Below are positions 1 through 6,064 of a stretch of 8,802 nucleotides of DNA, piece by piece. Location: positions 1-8,802 of the forward strand of contig JAJWCP010000061.1 of NCBI GenBank assembly GCA_021617435.1. The letters run 5' to 3'. The translations under genes and the position numbers were made by a program. This stretch comes from Pseudomonadota bacterium. GTDB taxonomy: Bacteria; Pseudomonadota; Alphaproteobacteria; RF32; CAG-239. The notes under the pieces were generated by a model that was given only the letters and a program-made list of their open reading frames with translations, made no database searches and had not been told where the DNA came from. How positions within the stretch are numbered: position 1 is the stretch's first letter; every line of letters begins with the position of its first letter.

Positions 1-20
1 GGCGGAAACGTCCCTTTTTT
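1..20 (+). terminator. Partial intrinsic terminator at window edge
   Basis: A short stem GGCG/CGTC (one G-U pair) closed by a GAAA tetraloop is followed by CC and six T. The two C bases after the stem would pair with GG just outside the window, so the hairpin is probably clipped on the left. It would end a gene lying before this window. Nothing else is visible between it and the dfx promoter. Confidence 0.4.
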
Positions 21-86
21 ATATGATTTTTTACGAAAGGAACGAATAAATGAATGCGGCTGCATATGTAAAAAAATAATAACAGC

Positions 87-117
87 TTGTAAAGTTAAGT
101 TTTATGATTATTATAAA
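87..117 (+). promoter_or_regulatory. Candidate sigma70 promoter of dfx
   Basis: A -35-like TTGTAA (87-92) is followed after 18-19 bp by TTATAA or TATAAA (111-117), which matches the -10 consensus well. The start codon of dfx is about 30 bp further on. The region is very AT-rich, so chance matches are possible, but no better promoter is visible upstream of the gene. Confidence 0.45.
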
Positions 118-130
118 ATAGATAATAATC
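106..130. promoter_or_regulatory. Perfect dyad, likely operator of dfx
   Basis: GATTATTAT (106-114) and its exact reverse complement ATAATAATC (122-130) are separated by 7 bp. The dyad covers the proposed -10 box and ends four bases before the Shine-Dalgarno sequence, where a bound repressor would block transcription. Its size and AT-rich character recall Fur/PerR-family operators, which often control superoxide reductase genes, but it is not a clean match to a consensus I can name. As RNA it would form only a weak A-U hairpin. Confidence 0.45.
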
Positions 131-145
131 TTTAAGGAGGCTAAA

Positions 146-520
146 ATGGAATTTTATAGATGCAATCATTGCGGAAATATTGTTACTTTGTTGCACAATT
201 CCGGCGCGCCGCTTTCGTGTTGCGGCGAACACATGGAAAAAATACCGGAAAATACGGTTGATGCTTCGGCTGAAAAGCATGTGCCGGTTATTAAACAAAC
301 CGGTAATAATGTAGTGGTAAAAATCGGAAGTATTCAGCACCCGATGGAGCCGAAACATTACATTATGTGGATTATTTTGGAAACAAAAACAGGCTATCAA
401 TTAAAACATTTAAGAGCAGGTGAGGCGCCGGAGGCAATTTTTGAGCTTACTGCTGATGATGAAGTTGTAAAAGCGTATGAATATTGCAATATTCACGGCC
501 TGTGGAGTGTTGCTTTGTAA
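146..520 (+). CDS. dfx: Desulfoferrodoxin / superoxide reductase (2Fe type)
   Basis: Cytoplasmic enzyme that reduces superoxide to hydrogen peroxide without releasing oxygen, fed by rubredoxin-like donors; typical of anaerobes and microaerophiles. At 124 aa it has the usual length of two-iron desulfoferrodoxins. The N-terminal rubredoxin-like centre I is complete: C6, C9 (CNHC) and the adjacent pair C25-C26. The catalytic centre II ligands are all present: H45 in EKHVP, H65 in the QHPME segment, H71 in KHY, and C114 and H117 in the YCNIHG motif. The conserved Glu-Lys before H45 (E43-K44), with the Lys implicated in superoxide attraction, is also present. The start is fixed by AAGGAGG at 134-140, five bases before ATG. 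The gene is monocistronic as far as can be seen: a tRNA with its own promoter follows, and no clear terminator separates them. A dyad over the -10 suggests stress- or iron-responsive control (inference). Confidence 0.96.
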   Translation: MEFYRCNHCGNIVTLLHNSGAPLSCCGEHMEKIPENTVDASAEKHVPVIKQTGNNVVVKIGSIQHPMEPKHYIMWIILETKTGYQLKHLRAGEAPEAIFELTADDEVVKAYEYCNIHGLWSVAL

Positions 521-577
521 TAAAATTCTGCCGAAACTATCCGTTTTTAACAAAATTTAAAAAGTTAAAAAAATAAG

Positions 578-605
578 TTGACGAAAAGGAAAAGATACGT
601 TAAAT
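578..605 (+). promoter_or_regulatory. Promoter of tRNA-Ser
   Basis: TTGACG (578-583) is a near-consensus -35 box. After 16-17 bp comes TTAAAT/TAAATAT (600-607) as the -10. Transcription would start around 612-614, leaving a 5' leader of only a few bases before the mature tRNA at 620. The rest of the dfx-tRNA gap (521-577) holds a weak AT-only inverted repeat (544-551 with 564-571) without a T-run. Confidence 0.6.
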
Positions 606-619
606 ATAGTCGCAACCAC

Positions 620-708
620 GGAGAGTTGGCAGAGTGGTAATGCAGCGGATTGCTAATCCGTCATCGTGTTAAAGCGATGCACAGGTTCGAGTCCTGTACT
701 CTCCGCCA
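620..708 (+). tRNA. tRNA-Ser (anticodon GCT)
   Basis: The transcript folds as a class II tRNA. Acceptor strands are 620-626 and 698-704 (GGAGAGT/ACTCTCC, 7 bp), with G discriminator 705 and encoded CCA 706-708. The anticodon stem 645-649/657-661 holds the loop TTGCTAA with GCT at 652-654, reading AGC/AGU serine codons. The long variable arm (about 662-680) is the serine hallmark. The T-arm is 681-685/693-697 with loop TTCGAGT. All stems pair well, so this copy should be functional. The last 19 nt (690-708) recur downstream. Confidence 0.97.
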
Positions 709-767
709 TTAAAAAAGGAAACGTAAGTTTCCTTTTTTTGTTTCCGACGTATGTTGGTTAGTACAGG
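690..767 (+). repeat. 78-bp direct repeat, copy 1 (tRNA-Ser 3' end + terminator)
   Basis: This stretch contains the last 19 nt of tRNA-Ser, its terminator and 28 bp more. It matches 913-990 at 77 of 78 positions (only T724 versus C947 differs), a period of 223 bp. Similarity weakens just past the end (8 of 13 positions in 768-780 versus 991-1003). The layout resembles the E. coli tyrT region, where tandem repeats begin with the last 19 nt of tRNA-Tyr (rtT). A tRNA-targeted integration scar is the main alternative. Confidence 0.95.
711..739 (+). terminator. Intrinsic terminator of tRNA-Ser
   Basis: GGAAAC (717-722), GTAA loop (723-726) and GTTTCC (727-732) are followed by seven T; the preceding six A extend the pairing to 12 bp. 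The hairpin begins three bases after the CCA. Its A-rich left arm means it could also act on the opposite strand. An almost identical copy lies at 934-962. Confidence 0.9.
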
Positions 768-776
768 ACACGAACC
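760..776. repeat. Antisense copy of tRNA-Ser T-arm, copy 1
   Basis: These 17 bases are the reverse complement of tRNA positions 684-700 with one mismatch (A770 opposite A690). Together the two form an inverted repeat enclosing the acceptor 3' strand, CCA and terminator. In an RNA that reads through the terminator, this would compete with folding of the tRNA T-arm. The function is unknown. Confidence 0.75.
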
Positions 777-912
777 GTAAGGAGCGCTAAGTAAAAACGC
801 CTTTAATATGGCGTTTTTATCTGCAAGCTCTTTGTAACATCTTAATGAGCAAGGGAGCAGAGCGACCGCAGCGAATTTAGATGCCTAAGAGAAGAGCTGT
901 TAAAAACAGCGT
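768..912 (+). other. Inter-repeat spacer, possible small RNA region
   Basis: The 145 bp between the two repeat copies contain no convincing gene. A perfect 10-bp inverted repeat (792-801 with 810-819) and a shorter hairpin GCTGTT/AACAGC (896-901 with 905-910) lie here. Two tiny ATG frames exist (808-837, 9 codons; 845-880, 11 codons, the latter basic), neither with a ribosome binding site. If transcription passes the tRNA terminator, the region would be part of a 3' trailer RNA ending at the second terminator copy, as in the rtT RNA of E. coli tyrT. No direct evidence of transcription is available. Confidence 0.35.
792..819. terminator. Hairpin with flanking A/T runs in repeat spacer
   Basis: TAAAAACGCC (792-801) and GGCGTTTTTA (810-819) form a perfect 10-bp stem around an 8-nt loop. 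The GC core with A-run on one side and T-run on the other has the shape of a bidirectional intrinsic terminator, although the T-run of five is short. It would be the second of three terminator-like hairpins between tRNA-Ser and the next gene. Confidence 0.5.
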
Positions 913-990
913 AGTCCTGTACTCTCCGCCATTAAAAAAGGAAACGCAAGTTTCCTTTTTTTGTTTCCGACGTATGTTGGTTAGTACAGG
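913..990 (+). repeat. 78-bp direct repeat, copy 2
   Basis: This is a near-perfect copy of 690-767, beginning with the last 19 nt of tRNA-Ser (913-931, including CCGCCA) but without the rest of a tRNA before it. It cannot fold as a tRNA. Its end lies 32 bp before the SemiSWEET start codon, so it forms most of that gene's upstream region. Confidence 0.95.
934..962 (+). terminator. Second copy of the tRNA-Ser terminator
   Basis: This has the same hairpin as 711-739 with a GCAA instead of a GTAA loop, followed by seven T. It lies inside repeat copy 2 and would stop any transcript that passed the first terminator. The SemiSWEET gene therefore needs its own promoter or read-through. Confidence 0.85.
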
Positions 991-1001
991 TCTTGAACCT
1001 G
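983..1001. repeat. Antisense copy of tRNA-Ser T-arm, copy 2
   Basis: Nineteen bases match the reverse complement of tRNA positions 682-700 at 17 positions. As RNA, one of the two differences is a G-U pair. The first 11 bases also pair with the partial tRNA end of copy 2 (913-923, 10 of 11), enclosing the second terminator. This arm has diverged from copy 1 (760-776) yet keeps the pairing. Confidence 0.7.
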
Positions 1002-1022
1002 AAACAATCAAGAGGGTAGAAA

Positions 1023-1283
1023 ATGAACATATTTGCTGAAATTGTCGGTTATATTGCCGGATTATGCATCGCGACATGCTTTTTGCCGCAAACATTACAG
1101 ACTATCAAAAGTAAAAACGTAAAAGACCTGTCATTAATAAGCTATATCATTTATTGCACCGGTATGATTTGTTGGGTGGTTTATGGTATTTATTTACACT
1201 CCGTGCAGATGATTTTGTTTAATTTGATTTCACTTTATTTTGCCGGCACCATTTTATATATGATTATCCGGTACAAAAAATAA
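1023..1283 (+). CDS. SemiSWEET family sugar transporter
   Basis: Small inner-membrane protein of the SemiSWEET/MtN3 (PQ-loop) family. These proteins form homodimers of three-helix bundles and let sugars such as glucose or sucrose cross the membrane down their gradient. The 86 aa match the family's usual 85-90. Three hydrophobic segments lie at about 5-24, 36-57 and 61-83. The PQ motif is P22-Q23 in CFLPQ, followed by a basic loop. W51 and N67 have the same 16-residue spacing as the sugar-pocket Trp and Asn known from the Leptospira protein. The start is set by AGAGGG at 1011-1016, six bases before ATG. The gene sits alone and begins 32 bp after the tRNA-derived repeat. No strong promoter is visible, and no clear terminator follows in 1284-1378. 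The exact sugar cannot be told. Confidence 0.9.
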   Translation: MNIFAEIVGYIAGLCIATCFLPQTLQTIKSKNVKDLSLISYIIYCTGMICWVVYGIYLHSVQMILFNLISLYFAGTILYMIIRYKK

Positions 1284-1343
1284 ATACAGCAAAACAGCAA
1301 GGTCATTAATCTAAAAGGGCGTTCTTAAAACATGTTTTTGTCG

Positions 1344-1359
1344 CATAATGTATATTATG
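1344..1359. repeat. Small AT-rich dyad between convergent genes
   Basis: CATAAT and ATTATG flank GTAT in the 95-bp gap between the 3' ends of the SemiSWEET gene and yejF. There is no GC core and no T-run, so it is a poor terminator. It may simply be chance in AT-rich DNA. Nothing else recognisable lies in 1284-1378. Confidence 0.25.
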
Positions 1360-1378
1360 TATACAAAACGAGTGAAAA

Positions 1379-2959
1379 TTACAATAAAGAGGCTTTTATT
1401 AGTGTTTTGGCGTATTCTGATTGCGGATTATTAAATATCTCATCCGTTGGCCCTTGTTCAATAATTTTGCCGTCTTTCATTACGGCAACGCTATCAGCAA
1501 TTGCTCGTACGGCACGCATATCATGCGATATAAACACATAAGCGATGTTGTATTTTTGTTGCAACTCATTAAGTAATTTAATAATTTGTGCCTGAATGGT
1601 TACATCAAGCGCTGAAGTCGGCTCGTCTAAAATTATCAGCTTCGGATTAACTATCAAAGCTCTGGCAATGGCTATGCGCTGCCGTTGTCCGCCAGAAAAT
1701 TCATGTGGATATTTATACAAGTCATTTGCTGTTAAACCGACTTCAGATAACATAGTAATAACTTTTTGCTTAATTTCTGCGTTTTTCAAGCGCGGAAAAT
1801 GCACTTTTAAGCCTTCAGATACAATTTCAAGCACGCTTAAACGAGGATTTAACGAATTGTACGGATCTTGAAACACAATTTGCACATTTTTACGGAACTC
1901 ACGGCTGTTTATATTAAAGCCCGCCAATTCTATTGTTCCGAAAAATTTAATCATATTGGCTAAACACATGCCCAGCGTGGTTTTACCGGAGCCGCTCTCG
2001 CCGACCAACCCTAAAGTTTGCCCTTGGCAGAGCTTTAGCGACACATCATTTACGGCAAACAGACGTTTGGTAGCCCTACCCCAAAAGCTTTTTTCCAGAG
2101 GATAACTGACTGTTATGTTACGGGCGCTTAAAACATCTTTACCGGATGGTTTTTTATTTATTTTCAACAACGAAGAGGCTTGTATTAATTTTTTAGTGTA
2201 ACTATCTTGCGGGTGTAAAAATATGCTTTCAGCCTCTCCGCTTTCAACGATTTTGCCGTTTTTCATCACAATTATTTTATCTGCAATTTTGCGCACTAAG
2301 CGTAAATCATGACTAATAAACAGCACTGACATATTAAATTTGTTTTTCAAATTGAGTAGCAAATTTATAATTTGCTCTTGAATTGTAACATCAAGTGCTG
2401 TCGTCGGTTCATCGGCAATTAAAATCTGCGGATTGTTGGCGATGGCCATGGCTATCATCACGCGTTGACGCTGCCCGCCGGAAAGTTCATGCGGATAAGC
2501 ATTATACCTTGCCGCCGGATTTTTAATACCGGCTAATTTTAAAAGTCTTACACTTTGTCTTTTGGCTTGTTTTATCGTTATTTTTTGGTGCATAAGCAGA
2601 TTTTCAGCCACTTGTTCGCCTACTCTATGCAACGGGTTTAAGGATGACATCGGCTCTTGAAATATAAATCCGATTTGCCCGCCGCGAATTTGACGTAAAT
2701 CTTTTTCAGAAGCGGCAATAAGTTCCTGCCCGTTTAATTTTATGGAAGAATTAGCAGAAAGTTTGGCTTTGCCGCGCGGCAGTAAACCCAAAACAGATAA
2801 TGCAGTTACTGATTTTCCGGAGCCGCTCTCGCCGACTATGCCAAAAACCTCTCCTTTCCCTAAAGCAAAAGAAATATTATCAACGGCGGCAAAGGAATCT
2901 CTGTTGTCACGATTAAAGCTGACGGATAAATTGTTAATTTCAAGCAAATTTTCGGTCAT
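1379..2959 (-). CDS. yejF: Peptide ABC importer, double ATP-binding protein YejF
   Basis: Cytoplasmic motor subunit of a YejABEF-type importer, which takes up oligopeptides (and microcin C in E. coli). Two complete nucleotide-binding domains are fused, as in E. coli YejF (about 530 aa; here 526). The first has Walker A GESGSGKS 43-50, Q101, signature LSGGQRQR 159-166, Walker B ending D183-E184 and H217. The second has Walker A GESGSGKT 320-327, Q364, signature FSGGQRQR 421-428, Walker B ending D445-E446 and H479. Both sites look active. Each domain ends in the oligopeptide-family tail (Pro-Gln-x-x-Tyr, then Leu-Ile). The ATG overlaps the yejE stop as ATGA, and GAGGAAAA sits just upstream, so translation is coupled to yejE. 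It is the last gene of a three-gene operon; no convincing terminator follows. Confidence 0.95.
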   Translation of the reverse strand: MTENLLEINNLSVSFNRDNRDSFAAVDNISFALGKGEVFGIVGESGSGKSVTALSVLGLLPRGKAKLSANSSIKLNGQELIAASEKDLRQIRGGQIGFIFQEPMSSLNPLHRVGEQVAENLLMHQKITIKQAKRQSVRLLKLAGIKNPAARYNAYPHELSGGQRQRVMIAMAIANNPQILIADEPTTALDVTIQEQIINLLLNLKNKFNMSVLFISHDLRLVRKIADKIIVMKNGKIVESGEAESIFLHPQDSYTKKLIQASSLLKINKKPSGKDVLSARNITVSYPLEKSFWGRATKRLFAVNDVSLKLCQGQTLGLVGESGSGKTTLGMCLANMIKFFGTIELAGFNINSREFRKNVQIVFQDPYNSLNPRLSVLEIVSEGLKVHFPRLKNAEIKQKVITMLSEVGLTANDLYKYPHEFSGGQRQRIAIARALIVNPKLIILDEPTSALDVTIQAQIIKLLNELQQKYNIAYVFISHDMRAVRAIADSVAVMKDGKIIEQGPTDEIFNNPQSEYAKTLIKASLL

Positions 2960-3972
2960 CGGGTTTTCCTCGTGTCAAAAGCATCGCGCACTCCCTCGCC
3001 TATAAAAATCAGCAAAGTCAACAATCCGGATAACACGATAAAAATGGTAATGCCTATCCATGGAGCTTGCAGGTTATCTTTACCTTGCCGGACTAAATCG
3101 CCCAATGACGGATAGTCGCCTGATAGTCCCAACCCTAAAAAGTCAAGCGAGGTTAGCGCCACGATGGCTTCTGATAAAATAAATGGGATAAAAGTTACGC
3201 TTGTGACTAAAGCATTAGGTAATATGTGTCTGAAAATAATACGAAAATTGCCAACTCCCAAGGCTTTTGCCGCCGCCACATATTCAAAATTACGAGTTCG
3301 CAAAAACTCGGCGCGTACCATTGAAGTCAATGATGTCCAAGAAAAAAGCATTAAAATCAGCAAAATTGTCCAGAATGTCGGTAAAAATACGCTAGCAACA
3401 ATTATTAAAATAAAAAGTTGCGGCAAAGATTCCCAAATTTCAATAAAGCGTTGCAAAATTAAATCGGTTTTGCCGCCGAAATAACCCTGAATTGCGCCAA
3501 TGGCAATACCTATAACAGAAGAAAATAAGGTCAGCAAAAAGGCAAACAGTACGGACAATCTGATGCCGTATAGAATACGGGCGGCTATATCCCTGCCCTC
3601 GTCATCTGTGCCTAAAAGGTGGTGTTTATCCGGCGCTGACGGCACCGGAGTGCTAATCTCATAGTCAACGGTGTTATATGAAAAAGGTATCGGCGGCATT
3701 AACATCCAACCGTTATTTTTGATATTTTCCGCAATATACTTATCCTGATAATCAGCAGGCGTCGGAAAATCGCCGCCAAAAAATTTATCGGTATAAGTGA
3801 TTGCTATCGGAAAATAAAAGTTTCCCTTATACTTTAACAACAGCGGCTTATCGTTGGCAATAAGTTCAGAAAATACCGATACGATAAATATCAAAATAAA
3901 CAATAGGGCTGAAATTTTAGCCCGCTTATTTTGCTTAAATGCGGTAAATCGTTGTTTCCAAACCGGACTCAT
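2956..3972 (-). CDS. yejE: Peptide ABC importer, permease YejE
   Basis: Inner-membrane permease of the YejABEF-type peptide importer, normally pairing with YejB. At 338 aa it is close to E. coli YejE (341). The sequence follows that protein throughout: N-terminal TM helix about 20-39 ending in SELIANDKPLL, a large periplasmic insert to about residue 118, the GTDDEGRD entry segment at 121-128, and then the five-helix transport core. The EAA loop that docks onto the ATPase is at about 231-253 (YVAAAKALGVG...HILPN). The C-terminus ends in GEGVRDAFD, also as in YejE. Its ATG overlaps the stop of the upstream 667-aa gene by one base (TAATG), and its own stop overlaps yejF as ATGA. No yejB is adjacent, which is unusual; that subunit must be encoded elsewhere if the importer works. 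Confidence 0.95.
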   Translation of the reverse strand: MSPVWKQRFTAFKQNKRAKISALLFILIFIVSVFSELIANDKPLLLKYKGNFYFPIAITYTDKFFGGDFPTPADYQDKYIAENIKNNGWMLMPPIPFSYNTVDYEISTPVPSAPDKHHLLGTDDEGRDIAARILYGIRLSVLFAFLLTLFSSVIGIAIGAIQGYFGGKTDLILQRFIEIWESLPQLFILIIVASVFLPTFWTILLILMLFSWTSLTSMVRAEFLRTRNFEYVAAAKALGVGNFRIIFRHILPNALVTSVTFIPFILSEAIVALTSLDFLGLGLSGDYPSLGDLVRQGKDNLQAPWIGITIFIVLSGLLTLLIFIGEGVRDAFDTRKTR

Positions 3973-5975
3973 TAGTTATTTGTCTCTTTCAGTAGTAACT
4001 CATTTTTTAATTCAGGAGTATCACCATCTTGTTGCTTCAGAGTATTTTTAGCCTGCGATTTGTCTTTGGTGACAATATCGGGTTTGAAATCGTCATTAAT
4101 TTTGTTAATATAGCACCATTTTGCATACCATTTTTCAAAATCAGGAATCGCTTGGTTAGCCTGTTCTTGTGTTATATCAAGTGATTGCAGCTTACGTTGC
4201 AGTTCATCTTTTAAGCTTTGGTGAATATTAACCGATTCCAAACCTTTACAGGTACCGTCATGATAAATGTATCGGCGCAAAATGTCTTGCGTGCGGCACA
4301 CGCTGTTATCTAAGACAATCTGTTTGTTATTAGGTGACTTAATAGCTAACATTGACATTTTATCATACAAAAAGTTATTGATAAAATCATCATACGGAAT
4401 GTTACGGAAGTCATCAACGCTGGACATACCGTTGATAACAATAACCGATTTATGTAACAGACCGACATTGTTAAGTTTGTTGATAAATTCTTGCATTTTA
4501 CCAAACAAGCATTGAGTTTGATCAAAATAACCGTTGCGTTTGGCCATACTGTTATCAGTTTTTATCCATGGCATATTTTCCATATTAACCCACTGCTCAC
4601 GCGGTTTAATATTGCAAAATTCGTCATATACAAACATATCGGACGGAATATCGGCATAAACAAAATAAGCCTGAGCGCCTTTGTCATTAATTACGTCTTC
4701 GGCTAAAATATCAAAGGTTTTAACGGAATTGATAACATACAGGTTGTTATAATTTATACCTACCATCGGCATTGTTTCAGGTTGCCCGATAATACGCAAA
4801 GCCTGATAAATACCGGACATATCCTTAAAGATTTTCATGCTTGAAATCCACTCAATCAAGAGCACTTGCGAGCGGTCAACAGAGCTCATGTTTGAGCTGT
4901 ACAAGTTAACCGGGCGATTTAATTTTTCCATACATCTGTCAACGTTAAACACATGATTTTTATGGCATAAATCAAACCCGCGCGATTTATATGCCGAAAT
5001 TTTATATCCGGCTTTGCGGAAGGTATCAAACATCTGGTTGTCTTTTAAGAAAATATATTCATCATTTACATTAAAAAACTTCCAGTGTTTATAAATCATC
5101 ATGGTATCCAAAATATGCTTGGACGCGACATCATCACTAAATAAATTTACCGCCAGCACCATATTAATGAACGAATTGTTTTCCTCGTTATAAGAGTTTG
5201 AAAATACGCTAAATTTATTTTTAGCGTAAAAACCGTTTATCAGTTTGGTAACATTTTGAGCTTTGGCGTCATTAATACTGTAAAAATACTTGGTGGCAGC
5301 CAAATTGGGCAACATGAAATAAATAAACTTTTTATCATCATCGGAAGAATAATCTTTGAGTTGCGACTGGTAAAGCTCAATAAAATCATGCTGATTGCGC
5401 ATATTGTTTACTTCATGACGCAAAATTCCGACAAACGCAACTACAAACAACAGCACATATACGGCTAAAATTATAATATTAGCGCGCCATAAAAGCCATA
5501 ACACAAGCAGCGAGAGCAAAACCGAAACCACAATATATGAGCCGACATATAAAAATTGCGGGGTTGACGAGCCTAAAAAATTTTGTATATATTCGCCCAA
5601 AAAAGTTTGCGTATCAAACTGTGCAAACTGATTAAATAGCACAATTGAAAACCAACAGGTTGCAAAAGCGCAGATTATATTTTGCGTCCATGATGAAAAG
5701 GAGGTTATCACCATCAAAACCGTTGATACCGCAAGCATAAATGCCATCAAGCCGACTAATTCCGCCGTCAAAACATAATTGGTGCCGAAAATATTTAAAT
5801 TGCCGGAACCGGTAAATAAAATTAAGTCAATCGCCATTAACAAAAACATATACAACGCTTTTAACAAAGTGCTGAGTATTAAAATCGGGATTTTATGTTT
5901 TTGTGGATTTTTATGACCTCGGAAAAATTTTTCACTTTCAAAAGTCAGCGGCGAACGAAAATGACGTGTGTACAT
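3972..5975 (-). CDS. Inner-membrane protein with degenerate sulfatase-like domain
   Basis: 667 aa. Five hydrophobic segments (about 28-55, 67-91, 98-120, 140-163, 166-185) anchor the protein in the inner membrane. A soluble, probably periplasmic part follows from about 190, with a hydrophilic tail after 625. The soluble part has the layout of the alkaline phosphatase/sulfatase superfamily: first strand KKFIYFMLPN (215-224), AGYKISAY (322-329), a segment resembling the active-enzyme 'YFxHLLxPHxPYVYD' pattern (AYFVYADIPS..., 436-450), and a final strand at 509-516. The residues expected to bind metal or carry the nucleophile are missing: no Asp after the first strand, no His at 436-450, and NGMSSVDD (515-522) where Asp-His-Gly is expected. 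The five-TM plus dead-hydrolase plan recalls PbgA/YejM, but homology is not proven. RBS AGGA lies 7 bases before ATG; a promoter lies just upstream. It is coupled to yejE by TAATG. Confidence 0.7.
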   Translation of the reverse strand: MYTRHFRSPLTFESEKFFRGHKNPQKHKIPILILSTLLKALYMFLLMAIDLILFTGSGNLNIFGTNYVLTAELVGLMAFMLAVSTVLMVITSFSSWTQNIICAFATCWFSIVLFNQFAQFDTQTFLGEYIQNFLGSSTPQFLYVGSYIVVSVLLSLLVLWLLWRANIIILAVYVLLFVVAFVGILRHEVNNMRNQHDFIELYQSQLKDYSSDDDKKFIYFMLPNLAATKYFYSINDAKAQNVTKLINGFYAKNKFSVFSNSYNEENNSFINMVLAVNLFSDDVASKHILDTMMIYKHWKFFNVNDEYIFLKDNQMFDTFRKAGYKISAYKSRGFDLCHKNHVFNVDRCMEKLNRPVNLYSSNMSSVDRSQVLLIEWISSMKIFKDMSGIYQALRIIGQPETMPMVGINYNNLYVINSVKTFDILAEDVINDKGAQAYFVYADIPSDMFVYDEFCNIKPREQWVNMENMPWIKTDNSMAKRNGYFDQTQCLFGKMQEFINKLNNVGLLHKSVIVINGMSSVDDFRNIPYDDFINNFLYDKMSMLAIKSPNNKQIVLDNSVCRTQDILRRYIYHDGTCKGLESVNIHQSLKDELQRKLQSLDITQEQANQAIPDFEKWYAKWCYINKINDDFKPDIVTKDKSQAKNTLKQQDGDTPELKNELLLKETNN

Positions 5976-6007
5976 TTATTAATCCTGTTATTGTCAATAG
6001 CTACTTT

Positions 6008-6036
6008 ATTATTTACACATACGCCGGCAATAACAA
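6008..6036 (-). promoter_or_regulatory. Candidate promoter of the 667-aa gene/yejE/yejF operon
   Basis: Read on the minus strand, TTGTTA (6036-6031) and AATAAT (6013-6008, five of six consensus bases) are separated by exactly 17 bp. Transcription would start near 6000, leaving a leader of about 25 nt with an AGGA ribosome binding site. It lies downstream of the rpsD terminator, so the operon is probably independent of rpsD. Confidence 0.5.
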
Positions 6037-6064
6037 GTTTTTATACATACCTATCCACAACAAT

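Noticed and set aside
95..400. 101-codon open frame antisense to dfx
   Set aside because: It is a shadow of the clearly coding dfx frame and runs through its promoter region.
544..571. TTTTTAAC/GTTAAAAA inverted repeat after dfx as a terminator
   Set aside because: The stem is almost entirely A-T, has a 12-nt loop and no T-run after it on the + strand.
808..837. 9-codon ATG frame inside the spacer hairpin
   Set aside because: The start codon lies in the loop of a strong hairpin, there is no Shine-Dalgarno sequence, and the frame is too short to judge.
845..880. Basic 11-codon ATG frame (MSKGAERPQRI) in the repeat spacer
   Set aside because: It recalls the small basic protein linked to the E. 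coli tyrT repeats, but there is no ribosome binding site and so short a frame is expected by chance.
913..931. Second tRNA-Ser gene or tRNA pseudogene
   Set aside because: Only the last 19 nt are present; there is no acceptor 5' strand, D-arm or anticodon arm upstream.
690..990. Treating the two repeats as attL/attR of an integrated element
   Set aside because: The interval is only 145 bp, holds no integrase or cargo, and the identity runs 59 bp past the CCA through the terminator, longer than a usual tRNA att core. Kept only as an alternative (old excision scar).
1332..1541. 69-codon open frame on the + strand
   Set aside because: It mostly overlaps the 3' end of yejF on the other strand, has no ribosome binding site and no recognisable protein features.
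5954..5997. TTGACA on the minus strand next to the start of the 667-aa gene as its -35 box
   Set aside because: A 17-bp spacing would place the -10 inside the coding start and give no leader, while a well-spaced promoter lies upstream at 6008-6036 with a proper ribosome binding site.
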